From Holothuria scabra (Eukaryota > Echinodermata > Holothuroidea > Aspidochirotida > Holothuriidae): a stretch of 64,000 nt of DNA. The position numbers and the translations under genes were made by a program. The first letter of the stretch is position 1, and each line of letters starts with the position of its first letter. The stretch is from the NCBI GenBank assembly GCA_037179385.1, contig CM074193.1:36296846-36360845 (forward strand). The letters run 5' to 3'. The notes under the pieces were generated by a model that worked only from the letters and a program-made list of their open reading frames with translations, had not been told where the DNA came from and did not search any database. Positions 49,801 to 59,539 of this stretch are shown piece after piece.

Positions 49801-50739
49801 CCACTTTTTCATGTATTAATACTTGGAACTTAATGTAATAACAGGGCACAATTTCATGCCAGAATCAACATACTGTACAGTAACTACCATGTGATGTGCC
49901 TTTTTGTGCACCTTAGACCTTCTTCCTATGAGTTTGCTTCAGTACTTTACAAATGCATTTTCAAAATTACCTCACTAAAGAATTTACATAGTGAAGTTAA
50001 TAAACTGTTCCAAAAAAGTTATATACCCTATGCCTATTACATTACACATGCCAAATTATTCTTACCCTTTCACCCTAACCGCGCATGGATATTAAATTCA
50101 ACAGTTATATACTCTTTTGAGATATAGTGTTTGCAAGGTTTAGATGTTTTGAACTCTGATGGCCCCAAATGACCTTTGACATCCAATTAAAACAATAGGG
50201 GTCATCTACTCAATATGGACAATCCAATTAGTAAATATGAGATTCCTGGCAGTTACCTTTCTTGACATATGGTGTTTACAAGTTTTTGAGCTTTTCATCT
50301 CTGATGACCCCAAATGACCTTTGACCTCCACCAAAAATAATAGTAATCATCTACTTAATATGGGCAATCCACCTGCTATGTATGAGATCCCTCACATTTA
50401 CCCTTCTTGAGATACAGTGTTTACAAGGTTTTGACCTTTTTCCCTCTGGTGACCCCAAATGACCTTTGACCTCCATCAAAAACAATAGGGACCATCTACT
50501 CAATATGGACAATCAGCAAGGTAAGTATGAGATTGCTCACATTTTTCCTTCTGGAGATATCGTGTTTACAAGCAATTTCCAAGGTATTTACATTTTGACC
50601 TCTGGTGACCCCAAATGACATTTGACCTCTACCAAAAAAAATAGGGACCATCTACTCAATGTGGACAATCTACATGCCAAGTTTGAGATCCCTGGGGGTT
50701 ACGGTTCTTGAGATATCGTGTTTACAAGCAGGCGTCACA

Positions 50740-50770
<31 letters not shown>

Positions 50771-53700
50771 GACATCACCATCGCATAGATTCCTTGCCTG
50801 CCTTCGGCAAGGACTCAAAAAAGGTTTTGGGATTTCATTACTATTTCCAGCAGAAATTATTCTCAAGTCATGGAACGGTTAGTTTGTAAGTTAGTTAGAT
50901 GGAGTTTTAAGGCCCAGTTTCCAACTTATTGGTTCAAGTCGAGCCAGTCACGACTTTTTTTCCAGTTGTGGCTCACTGGCCTGGAATAGACTTAGTCACA
51001 GACATGTTGTGGAGACACATCACTTGATATGCATCAAGATCCAGTGAATTTATCACACTATGTGGGAGGAGTTTACAGATAAATCCCATCTTTGAAAGCA
51101 CTTGATTATTTTGTGTATAAACACGAAGTATAAAGAGGGATCTCATCTTGAGAGAATGTGGCCTATGTAAGTATTCAAAGCCAAGTGTGATAGTGATAAG
51201 CTCAGATATCAGGATATAAATTCAAAAAAAGAAAAAGTCTAGGGGTTAACATTTTGGGGAAAAAAAGAACGAATTTGAGCTCATGAAGGATTTATTAAGA
51301 AATGTATCTTAAATGCACACTTGTATGATACTTGCTGTAATATTAACAGGTATGTTAAAGCCTGGTACACACTGCCACCACCACCGAAGACCCTCCATCG
51401 TGGAAAATTTGCATAAATTGTAGACACTTCTCTGGTAGATGTGGCTGCGTGACCCAGAATTAAAATGCATCGATTGCATCCAACTACTATTGAACATGTT
51501 CAACGGACCAACGGCTTACAACAAGCCCAAACTCTATTGGTGAAACTGGCCACACCGCAAGGACTACAGCTGACACAATGTCTTGTCATTTGGTGTCGTT
51601 AGCTGTCATGGCAGTGTGTACTGGGCTTAAGGGTGAAGAGTCAGGGGGTATACCAATTGCTCCAAATTCTGCTACAGGAATGACCATTTAACAGATCATG
51701 GACCTTTGCTCTGTGCTCTGGTAACCTTTCCAATAATTATCTAATAATAGCTAAAGTAGACTTGGGTTGCTACAATATTTTTGGAGTTGTTGCCTGCTAC
51801 CTGAATAGTAGCGACTATAAATCTGGTCACGACTATTGGTATTGGTTTCAATGACATTTATAAATGCCACCAACACAAAAATCGCATCACATATAGAGTA
51901 GGAATCATCATATACAAAGTATTCAGTTGAAGAGTGTTGGGTGGGGTAGAACTGAGATTCTTGCAAAGAATCAAAGTTGTTCAAGAGGTCATCTTTAATA
52001 CTTAACTTGCAAAAAAAAAAAAAAAAACAAACATTAATTCAAATGATGAAAGCAATGAGTTGAGCAATTCTCTGCGAACAGCTGAACTCTGGATGAATGT
52101 CTGGTGACCCAGCCAAGAAAATATCTACTTGAAAGCTCCTCAGCATTCAAGTCTAAAACTAGGGTGATTACAATGAAAATTGATCTTGGGAGTAGGGACC
52201 CTTCAAATGAAGACTTAATCCCAATCTGCCCCCTCAAGCTACACAGCATAGCTTCTTAAAGAATTATGCCTCAAGCAAATAGTTTCTTATATAAATTTTG
52301 CTAATGTATTGACTTACTATTTCTGCTATTGTCCCATCTTGTGGCCTAATCTCTGAGATATTTTCAGTCCTTGGTAGATGCCTGTCATCCATAGACATTG
52401 CCCTCTTAGGGGTGGGAGGGTATTGCACTTTAGGCTCTTGAATCTGAAGAGAATAAAACTGTCAGCTATAGTCAATACTTTAATGCAATGGATGTGAAAA
52501 TGTGGTCCTATTGATGTTTAAGGAAGAGTGCAGATTCAACTTTTTAGAGAGACTCTTTCAACTGTATTGGAAAAGTAAATTGCCAGCTAAAAATTTACAA
52601 CGAACATTTATACATATAGACGAATCCGATCAGCGATGGTGTTTAGTGACTGTAAGCCACTATTAGTGTGGTCCATCAGCCTTAAATTGTCTTCATTGTC
52701 TACATGAATTTCAAACCCTCACATTCGGTGAAATTGAAGAATCAAGATACAATTCAGTGTACAACCATCCATGATACAGGTATGCAAGGAAATTGAAAGA
52801 CTAAAGGTAATGGTCCCCTGTTATGTCTGACTAAAATCAGACTATCACTTAACTGTGCGGATTGGTCTATACAAGGATAGAAGGGTAATTTTGGTAATGT
52901 AATAGCTTTGTCAGCTCTTTTTCTTTTGTCCTTTTCAACATCAATCCAGGAAGAAATATTGGTTGTCATAGGAACACAGAATTATGAATATGGTGCAGTG
53001 TGTAGGTCATTGGAATAGTGATGGATAGGAGATATGCGAAAGTGCATATGGTAGGACGTTTTGATATGTTGGCGAAGTTTTCATATATATAAATATGGTA
53101 TTAGACCATTTATTGAGAGGGTATAGAATTGCTCTTGAATAACAAGCATCACAGACTTTTCTGCTTAAAAGACAAACAGAATTTGATTTAACTGCATGCA
53201 CCAAGATTAGTTTTACCATTTCTCTAGAATGCAAGAACAGGAAAAGAAATACAATATGAAGGGACCAAAAGGGGTAAGGTGAAGGGAGGGGGGGGGAAGA
53301 GGGCTAAAATGATAATTACCTGAGCGCTGGGTCTAGGAGGCACCAACGGTCGGTTAGATCTACCAGGTTCAGCTGTAACTTTGTCTGTGATTCAGAAACA
53401 AATGACAAAATAGTTTAAAACCATTGACAGAACAATTTGGAGACAGCACTTCTTTAACAGATGATGATTATCCATTTCTTCAAACTCCACGCCTAAATAT
53501 TTAATATTATTTGGCCAATTCTCACATGCCAAAAGCAAATGAGCAAATTTTAATAAGCACCATGAAATCACTTCTATTCTTGCTGTCCTGATTATTTACT
53601 CCAATGAAATTGTGAAAAATTCCAATTTGACTATTGAAAAATTATTCCATATGTCATATATTACTTCCCTAACAAATAATTTAAGTTGTTACTTTCTTCT

Positions 53701-56700
53701 AGTAAAACGTCCTTTTATCTAAATCAGAAAGGCCAACAAGCCATGTTTTACATCCCATTTTTGGCCCACTTACCTTATTTTTCACTTCCATGTCTGACTC
53801 AACAGAATGAACTTTACATTCCTCACCTGCAACTTACTTCCTTTCATCAAAGTATGCCATACTTCATCAAACTAACAAATGCCACCCATCAACGTACAGG
53901 GCGGGGGCAGGCTGCAACCCCCCAATATACCGAAACCATCCTGAATCAGACAGACTTCATTAGTTGGGCAGAGATTATGCCCTGTTTGGAGATCTGGAGA
54001 AGCACAAAAAGTCACCGCCCCAGGAGAAAGAGTCCTGAATGGCCATAACTTCACCTAAGTATGCTAACAACCTCCTTCCTGTGCATTCAGAATGGTGGAA
54101 TGCCATGTATCTTTCTGATCTCATGTGAAAACTAAAACCTATCTTGATGTCACAAGTTCACTCTTGCCGTCTCTATAAGAAGGCCAGAGCCACAAACTTC
54201 ATTTTTGAGACTGCCAACTTTGAACAACATGAATTGGAAACACATCAAGGGTTCATGATGGTTATTGTTAGGGACTTTTTTGAGTGGGCGGGAAGGAGGG
54301 GGGACAGCGTATTTTGACCCCATCACAAGTCTGTACTGTTTCTTACGCCTATGGCATTACCAAAGTTTCAAAGAAAATGAAATTATTACTTCTCAACATC
54401 AGCACACTCTATACCTCCTATTTACCTCTGTAATCCACACTTAAAGTGACCTAACTTTGGTAAACTAATAGCAGTGCAGAGAGGGCGCCCTCCCACCTAC
54501 ATCCAAGGGATGCGGGCAGCCTCCTTCTCCCTCTTCCTCTTACTGAACAGATAAGGATACAGGTGCAATGACACCCTCTCTGTGCAAAGCTTTTAGTTTT
54601 CCAGGGTGAGCTTCAGGTAAGTGGGGATTACAAAAGGAAATCAAAAGTAACAGAGGTGGCAACGTAGACACCACAAATCTGATCGTTTCCACCTTCTAAA
54701 CAAACATCTGACTTACCTTATATTGAAAAAATTCCTCATTTTGTTCCTTATAATTTCCACTTTCAAATAAACCCTGACCATGTCACTCTACAAACACTTC
54801 AATCCTTGTGCCATGATTTCCATTAGAGTAACTCATTAATGTACATAACCATAAGATGTCTTTTAACATGCTACAACTGATTTACAATACAAACTCCCTT
54901 CCAAAATTTTCTAACCAGGAAACTGTTTGCACCAGACAAAATCTGCCGTCAAAGAATTCCACTTTTATACAAAGAACGTCAGTTTCACTTCACATCTTCG
55001 ACCTATTTTCTGGCTGATATGAAAGTGGTAAGAAGTCACTCTCAAAAGGAGAAGCACTCAGTCATAAACTAAAATTAGAAGCTTCTGCCAAGTAAAGACG
55101 CGACATGTCCGTATCTCTGCTTCTGTTTAACCCTTGCTCTAAATAAGAAACCCAATCATAAAGAATATTGTAATTAAATGCTCTGAATATTACACTTTTC
55201 AGTTTGCATTCCTTTGTATGTGTATGCTACACTAGTAAAACAGGAAACATCTTCAGAAATAAAACGATTCAACGAAATATGACGGTAGCAAATATTAATT
55301 TTATTTTATTGTTTGTTTAAAAAGACACTCTCCTGCATTTTTCAAAATCTGATAATAAGTAGAATTTACTTTCATTTAATGAATTCAATAAAGAAGTGAC
55401 TAATGTACTTAATTAAAATATAACTGGAACAGACAATACTAACCTTACAAAAATAGCCCACCTTAAGCATGAAACTAAACATATGTGAGGTTGTTGACAT
55501 GGAAAAATATTGCTTAAATGTCTCACCTTTGAAAATGATAACAAAGTACAAGTTGCTATGACAACTTCTCTTTCTTCAACTTAACTTTACATTTCATTAC
55601 AAAAGGTTACAAGACTGATGCATGTAATTACACCAAACATACTCAGTATTGGATACAACAAGGGGACCCTTATTCTTAACCATCATACATTGTGATACCC
55701 TCCAAGTCCAGTAGTAGAAAATCTGCCCCTCATGTGCATCATTGGAAACTCCTCCGCTTTAAGATTATGAAACTAGTTTTGTATCCATATCAACTGTATA
55801 TCTTTTATGTAACCTTATTTAACCTGGTCTTGAACTTTCTGTGGTTACCACCCATACCAAAACACCTGTGCAATGTGAGAATGACAACAGTTTATTTGTT
55901 ATGTGACCAACTGGATAAGGATTTTCTTACACCCAACTCCCCTTTGTGAGGTCTATTAAAAGTGTTCAGATTTTTGCAGAGGGGAGCTCCCAATAATAAT
56001 GCTCTGCATAATCAATGGAGTAGGGAAAAAATTCAGTGATCCACAACTGGCAAAAAAGCCAATGGACCCAACAGATTTAACCACAAAATCAGCATCTCTG
56101 GTATGAAATTCTGTCGAACCAAACAAAATGAAACTCACAAGATACAGACTTTGGGGTATCAGAAAAAAAATCTGCATTGGTTGTTTGCCAACTTCCTTTT
56201 GATGTAGGTAAGTTTTAGATTCCAGCATCAAAGCTGACCCCCACGTCTCTTCATACACACCCTCACTGGTACGTGTAAGCAGAGCCCAGTTTTCAGAGAA
56301 CACATTTCACTTACTATATACTGCAGATAATTCCATTCATAACTCATACTGATTTATCAGCAGGGACAAAAACAAACCAATTTAATCTTCTGGTAACAAA
56401 CAAACAACATTATGGCTTGGTTGGCATAATGCACACTTCACGCCATTGTTACAATAAAAGATAGATCATCACATGTCCTCTAAGTTTCTGTGAGAGATCT
56501 CCACACCTTTTAAACACAGGTGAATCCAAGCATGAATGCATATGTTCTTGTTTTGTGTTCTGTGCCAACCAGTGCCTATGATGACTACATGGATGGTCTA
56601 ACGAAGTGATTTTCTCAAATACTTTCAAGCTCATTAATTAATCTTATTCCTCTCTGCAAATTCCACACAAATAGCATAGAAATCTGAGTCAGTAACTTTA

Positions 56701-59539
56701 CAAATATAAGTTGTGCAAAAACATATTGAATGAAGGATTTGCTAAATAATTCTGGGCCATTTCACAAATGGTTCCAGTCCATCTTACCTTTGATTTGCCA
56801 TGAAATCAGCCCTTCCCCCTTCCCCAAACCCAACTGAAAGATCTAATCTAAATCTTTCATGAAACATGGCCTAAGTTACTTAAAATAGAGGCATACATTC
56901 AGTACATATCGCACATGCCTTTACCTTCTTGCCCTCCTTATTCAAAAGTAGCCTTTTAAAACAATAAAAAACTGTTTTTTGTTGCCCTCACAAATGTTAC
57001 AATGATTGACATGGGTAGGACAAAAAACAGCACATCCTCAGGTCTCACTACTCCATTAGAGTAGTGTTCTAGAGCGTCAAGTGCACACCCTCAAAGAAGT
57101 AGTCCTTTTAACTCTGGTTTGGCCCAAATTTTGTCAAGATAACCTGCCAGCTGGGTGACAAAAGTCCATGAATATGAAACAGAACTTGCCAGAGTGTGGA
57201 TGTTGAAAATTTGGGTAAGATTGATGGTGATTTTGACTGTTTAAAAAATTGCTGTCAAATGGGGGAGATTTCCCGTTTTTGTGAAGAGGCTAGGGGTGGT
57301 TGTACCCTACAAAAACTTCTAGCTTCTAGCTAAAAATCTAAACAGTCATAGTATGGAAATTCTGTAGTGCCATGATGGGCAAACTTGTCAGCTTTCAAGT
57401 GATGGGTGTCTTGAAATAGCTGTGAACTTTGACAAGGCTGCAGTGGCCTCAAAAGGGAGCTTATTTGGTGTGTAAGTCCATTGGGGAAATTATTGGGGGT
57501 GTGAGACCCTCAAAGGTTGTCCCATTAATGTAAAGTTTGTTTGTATGTTGGAGTATGCACCATTTTTCCAAATGTCTTTAATTTCATCTTCTGTTAAAAG
57601 CTACGCATGCAGTTGGCAAACAAGATCATGAGCAAGTTACTAGGCAACACTTTCATTATTCCAATAGAAACTAAGCCAGAGTTATAGTTTACAGACAATA
57701 GTTCAAACTTCCTGATAAAACAAACAGGATGTTTCTTTTGTACTTAGACAAACTTTTACAATAGACATTATGCGAATGATCCTGTTTATGTCAGTTATTC
57801 ATTTCACAGACTTGTGCAATACATTTCCTGTGAATTGTCTACCTCAGACAAATCTAAACACTCTAGTGATGGTCAGATTTAGTCAGCCAGAACTGGGGGA
57901 CATCACCCCTGATCTTTCCAATTCTTTTCTTCACCTGTATCATGAATGGATATGCATTAAATCCCTTCCAATCCACTGTATATGATGGTCTAGAATTGCA
58001 TCTTGAAAGCAAAATTAAAAAGCTTTAAAGGCTGATGGCCTCCAATTAAGGCTAAAGTCAAGGTTGACCAGGTTGCCCAGATTCCTCTATAACAGATTTT
58101 CAATGTATTCCCACCCCAAATGAAAAATACAATTTATACAGCATTAGATTGCAAAACCCTGTGTGAAATCCACTTACTGCCAATATTGGATCTGTGCCTC
58201 AATGCTCAAAACTGTACCCCACCATTTTTAAAGAAGGATGCAGACTTCTGTGTCTAGAAGCAGTTCTAAGCTAAATCGGCTCATTGTTATTTGGTGCCAC
58301 AACCCATGAAAACAGTCTAATTAGGTTGAATCACCTCTTCTCCTTTCTCTAGTAAGACTATTTGAAGGATCTTGACCTTGATTTGGTGCAAATATTGGCC
58401 AAAGGGTTAACCTCTGACAAATTTTGACATTCTTTGCAGAAGGATCAAAACAAACAAGGGGAATCTCTCCTTGGACTGCACTTTTGGCCTACGACATTTC
58501 TTTCCAGGAAGATCTTTTGCACCCTTAGCTATGTTGCTCCTCAAACCAAAGCTTGGAATCTATTTATCTTGAGGTATATCAAAACTTTTTTTCCCAACTT
58601 GCTTCACAATGACTTTTTGTATGAATCATAGACACATTAAGCTTTAACTATCCATACTGTTCACTATCACATAGTGTACTTGTGATGAAAAGTGAGACAT
58701 TTTTAAGGTTCCCTAACAAACTTACACAATTATTACAGTTATTTTAGCAACTTGGCAAGTTTCTGGCATAACAAATATTAGTGCAACTTAATGCAAGATC
58801 TTGCAAAAGCTTGGGAGCTGCTGCAAGCTCTCACAAATATTGACAAGATAAGATTTAATGACAATTGTTACAAACTGGTAAATGGTCCTTATCCTTTCTC
58901 ACACAAAGCTGATTTTATATACTTTATACTTACAGACACCTTTTAGAAGTAACTCCCAATGTTTGAGAAACATAACACCAAAAATTAACCCTTTACCGTT
59001 GTTTGGGTCCTTTTGGACCCACACGGAGAGCCCGGCTGTCACCCATCTTTACTGTCTTACGTGGAGCTCGAAACTTCAAGTAGCTACCCGGAAATTCGGC
59101 CACAACAACGAGAGGGAGAATAGTTTAAGGTCACGGGGTCAATAACCTACGGAAGCTGATGCAGGGCGTGCTACATCTGCTTTTGCGCCCACCCCTGAGG
59201 CGCGCAAATATGCCCCGATTGGAGCACAACGGTAAAGGGTTAAAGGTGAATGTGCCAAGCTTTGAACTCAAATAAACATTTCACACTAGTAACAGATTTA
59301 ACAGCTTACCTAGCTTGTCCAACTGATTCAAATCTAGTGATGCTGCCCTGTTGTGGCCGTTCTTACGAGGGGGTGGTGCCGGGGCAAGAGGTGAGATAGG
59401 CTCGATGGCCCCTGCTGGCAAGGACCTGTTACCTTCAGATTCCTCTGTCAGGGCCTGCTGCCTGCTAAGTCTCTGAGGGGTGAGAGTCTGGGATTTTAAC
59501 GAGTTAAGTTGACTTCGTAACGTTGGACCGGTGTATGAC
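40708..59539 (-). CDS. REPS1: REPS1/REPS2 homologue, C-terminal part (six exons, partial gene)
   Basis: This is the gene-level entry. Coding segments on the minus strand are 59539-59310, 53384-53320, 52443-52318, 46766-46689, 43760-43660 and 40891-40708. All junctions have AG acceptors and GT donors, and the phases (1, 0, 0, 0, 2) give one continuous frame of about 260 codons ending in TGA. REPS proteins are endocytic adaptors: N-terminal EH domains bind NPF-containing partners, a proline-rich linker binds SH3 proteins, and the C-terminal coiled coil binds the Ral effector RalBP1 in receptor endocytosis. Visible here are an RAASLDLN motif after a proline run (human REPS1 has a very similar SSSLDMN block), three PxxPxR motifs, a basic DRRAIQAAIRAAKEEN stretch opening a heptad-like coiled coil, and LRPF close to the end as in human REPS1. 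These family comparisons are from memory. EH domains are absent and should lie beyond the right edge. REPS1 versus REPS2 cannot be separated; an invertebrate probably has one gene. Confidence 0.9.
41119..41631. mobile_element. hAT-like MITE in the last REPS intron region
   Basis: CAGGGTTCCTG at the left and, inverted, CAGTGTTCCTG at the right (10 of 11). The interior contains two diverged half-units, each with 'ctgctctgggct.aatttcatgac' and repeated 'catgacttt.cc' words. Target duplication is not clean. Confidence 0.6.
41825..42070 (+). repeat. tRNA-derived SINE, reference full-length copy
   Basis: The head resembles a tRNA: TTGGTCTAACAGAAAGAGCA (A-box region) and GGGTTCTATTCCC (B box). The body 'aagcaatggagtaaggaaaac', 'gagccacaactgg', 'gctcgacttgaatca' and 'tggaaactggg' follows. 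It ends in a CTAACT/CTAACTAAC tail. At least thirteen other copies or fragments occur in the window. Polymerase III transcription is expected for the family (established for tRNA SINEs). Confidence 0.85.
43373..43390. repeat. (CT)n microsatellite
   Basis: Uninterrupted CT repeat just outside a SINE. Confidence 0.85.
43405..43640 (-). repeat. tRNA-derived SINE next to a REPS donor site
   Basis: It holds 'cccagttgtggctcactgg', 'gctgagcaccaagcacaatggc' and 'ttccatttttagggtcttc', ending in the tRNA-like head about 20 bp from exon 43660-43760. Being on the same strand as the gene, it lies sense-oriented within the intron. Confidence 0.8.
43660..43760 (-). CDS. REPS1: REPS homologue exon e (charged, Ser-rich)
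   Basis: The exon is 101 nt: acceptor ttgtgcttgtag, then 33 codons plus two bases, and donor AA|GTAAGT (consensus). The product is highly charged (DLEKESDDKKDRRRH) and ends in a Ser-rich VSAPASSFK segment leading into the C-terminal coiled coil. The two leftover bases plus the first base of the next exon make a Lys codon. It lies between a SINE ending about 20 bp from its donor and a fold-back MITE starting 44 bp from its acceptor. Confidence 0.85.
43805..44336. mobile_element. fold-back MITE with 13-bp target duplication
   Basis: Arms of about 175 bp are inverted copies: AAAGTGTACCT at both outer ends, then 'caaaaa.at.t.ttaa', 'aacagtccaactcccatctt' and 'tattgtgcaataatttgt' mirrored as 'aacagtccaactgccatctt' and 'attgcgcaataatttgt'. 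AAATTTAGACATT flanks both sides (43792-43804, 44337-44349). The middle of about 160 bp is unrelated. It sits 44 bp from a REPS splice acceptor. Confidence 0.88.
45725..45965 (+). repeat. tRNA-derived SINE with CTAAC-type tail
   Basis: It has the full family order from 'tttggtcaaatggtaaaagca' through 'gaggttctattcccaggtt' (B box) to 'aactccatctaactaacc'. The tail is (CTAAC)-rich. Confidence 0.85.
46689..46766 (-). CDS. REPS1: REPS homologue exon d (proline-rich)
   Basis: This 78-nt exon is 26 codons in phase 0 at both ends, with acceptor gtttttgctttcag and donor TTG|GTAAAT. It encodes NEKEGPPQLPPRPVLPEDLH and six more residues. PQLPPR is a classic class II SH3-ligand core. Like exon c it is frame-neutral, so a splice form lacking it would keep the coiled coil in frame. 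Confidence 0.84.
46925..47015 (-). repeat. SINE fragment (3' end)
   Basis: It holds 'gttagatggagttttgg', 'tttctaaccaattagttta' and 'tctccagttttgactcact'. Confidence 0.7.
47050..47420 (+). mobile_element. tandem-repeat element D1, 5' part
   Basis: It starts with 'tagaaagccaacaggcttag', equivalent to the 3779 start of the complete copy, with monomer cores 'gacctcatgtgacccaaaatgaccttt' and 'gtcacctcaaacctttgatctcc'. Lacks the (AC)n tract and hairpin. Confidence 0.65.
47642..48022. mobile_element. MITE with TCTCACATACCCCGC termini
   Basis: GTTCTCACATACCCCGC at the left is mirrored by GGTCTCACATACCCCGC from the right end. An internal inverted copy, TGTTCTCACGTACCC, lies at about 47920-47935, and several GCGGG/CCCGC words occur. 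It is 381 bp, non-coding, and CpG-rich relative to the intron around it. Confidence 0.7.
48023..50109. other. 2.1 kb intronic DNA, nothing recognised
   Basis: Within the 5.55-kb REPS intron. T8-G9 tract near 48392; no exon-like block that would fit the flanking phase-0 junctions was noticed. Confidence 0.45.
50315..50327 (-). promoter_or_regulatory. perfect DR1 motif in D1
   Basis: TGACCTTTGACCT. The same 13-mer recurs one monomer later at 50460-50472. Motif seen; function inferred. Confidence 0.5.
50460..50472 (-). promoter_or_regulatory. perfect DR1 motif in D1
   Basis: TGACCTTTGACCT, 145 bp after the previous one, matching the monomer length. A DR4-type TGACCTCTGGTGACCC follows at 50596-50611. 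Confidence 0.5.
50788..50816. other. terminal hairpin of D1
   Basis: GATTCCTTGC pairs with GCAAGGACTC (one mismatch) around a CTGCCTTCG loop. Confidence 0.6.
50888..50990 (-). repeat. SINE fragment (3' body with tail)
   Basis: It begins with the tail 'gttagttagatggagtttta' (minus-strand CTAACTAAC) and runs through 'ttccagttgtggctcactgg', then is truncated. Confidence 0.82.
51355..51630. mobile_element. MITE with GTACACACTGCC termini
   Basis: TTAAAGCCTGGTACACACTG at the left mirrors TTAAGCCCAGTACACACTGC from the right. It is 276 bp with no coding frame. TTAA stands at both outer ends, so a TTAA-type duplication is possible but unproven. Lies between the D1 copy and exon 52318. Confidence 0.72.
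52318..52443 (-). CDS. REPS1: REPS homologue exon c (linker)
   Basis: The exon is 126 nt and exactly 42 codons in phase 0 at both ends. The acceptor ttattctcttcag is strong and the donor ATA|GTAAGT is near-consensus. The protein begins IQEPKVQYPPTPKRAMSMDD and ends in an acidic Ile-rich segment. KRAMSMDD repeats the R-x-x-S-(L/M)-D pattern seen in exon a, so the linker may carry two similar phospho-sites (inference). Being symmetric (0-0), it could be skipped without a frameshift. Confidence 0.85.
53320..53384 (-). CDS. REPS1: REPS homologue exon b (proline-rich)
   Basis: This 65-nt exon has acceptor ttctgaatcacag and donor CAG|GTAATT. It starts with two bases completing the Asp codon, then 21 codons ending SNRPLVPPRPSAQ. 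PLVPPR fits the class II SH3-ligand pattern PxxPxR. The frame continues from exon a and into exon c at phase 0. The intron before it is about 5.9 kb and the intron after it 876 bp, the shortest of the gene. Confidence 0.82.
53385..55999. other. 2.6 kb intronic DNA, nothing recognised
   Basis: A 120-codon plus-strand frame at 53686-54048 has no motif and lies antisense in the REPS intron; not called. Confidence 0.45.
56000..56070 (+). repeat. SINE fragment (middle)
   Basis: It holds 'atgctctgcataatcaatgg', 'agtagggaaaa' and 'gtgatccacaactggcaaaaa', about 70 bp of the SINE body. Confidence 0.7.
56071..57189. other. 1.1 kb intronic DNA, nothing recognised
   Basis: No supported feature. Confidence 0.45.
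57190..57530 (+). repeat. dispersed repeat family A, copy 2
   Basis: Collinear with 7050-7420. The blocks 'attttgactgtttaaaaaatt', 'taaaaatctaaacagtcata', 'gtgccatgatgggcaaac' and 'gtgaactttgacaaggctg' match. Confidence 0.7.
57531..58984. other. 1.45 kb intronic DNA, nothing recognised
   Basis: No supported feature. Confidence 0.45.
58985..59243. mobile_element. piggyBac-type MITE, copy 2, next to a REPS exon
   Basis: TTAA at both ends with CCCTTTACCGTTGT inward from each side. The GGGTCCTTTTGGACCC hairpin is kept. By eye it is mostly identical to 35210-35468, including 'ggaaattcggccacaacaac' and 'tgccccgattggagcacaac'. It ends 66 bp from the exon at 59310. Confidence 0.87.
59310..59539 (-). 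CDS. REPS1: REPS homologue exon a (Ser/Pro-rich linker, SLDLN motif)
   Basis: The exon is 230 nt, with acceptor ctgtag and donor CTAG|GTAAGC. It opens with one base completing a codon from the previous exon, encodes 76 residues and leaves one base, so the 3' junction codon becomes Asp with the next exon. The protein is Ser/Gln/Leu-rich at first, then carries an APAPPPRKN proline run (PxxPxR SH3-ligand type) followed by HNRAASLDLNQLDKL. The R-x-x-S-L-D-h-N block is the best match in this exon to vertebrate REPS1 and looks like a basophilic-kinase or 14-3-3-type site (inference). A piggyBac-type MITE sits 66 bp from the donor. Confidence 0.88.

Larger units (their letters stand above)
50110..50816 (+). 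mobile_element. tandem-repeat element D1, five well-kept monomers and 3' end
   Basis: Monomers of about 145-150 bp repeat 'gaccccaaatgacctttgacctccaccaaaaa', 'atctactcaatatggacaat' and 'gagatatcgtgtttacaag'. (AC)n follows at 50738-50770 and the hairpin closes at 50788-50816. These are the best-preserved monomers in the window. Located inside the REPS gene. Confidence 0.82.

Noticed and set aside
4948..50816. D1 classed as a Helitron because of its terminal hairpin
   Set aside because: No TC start or CTRR end was found at consistent positions, so the mechanism is left open.
53686..54048. 120-codon plus-strand frame
   Set aside because: Antisense within a REPS intron, with no motif and no neighbouring exon.
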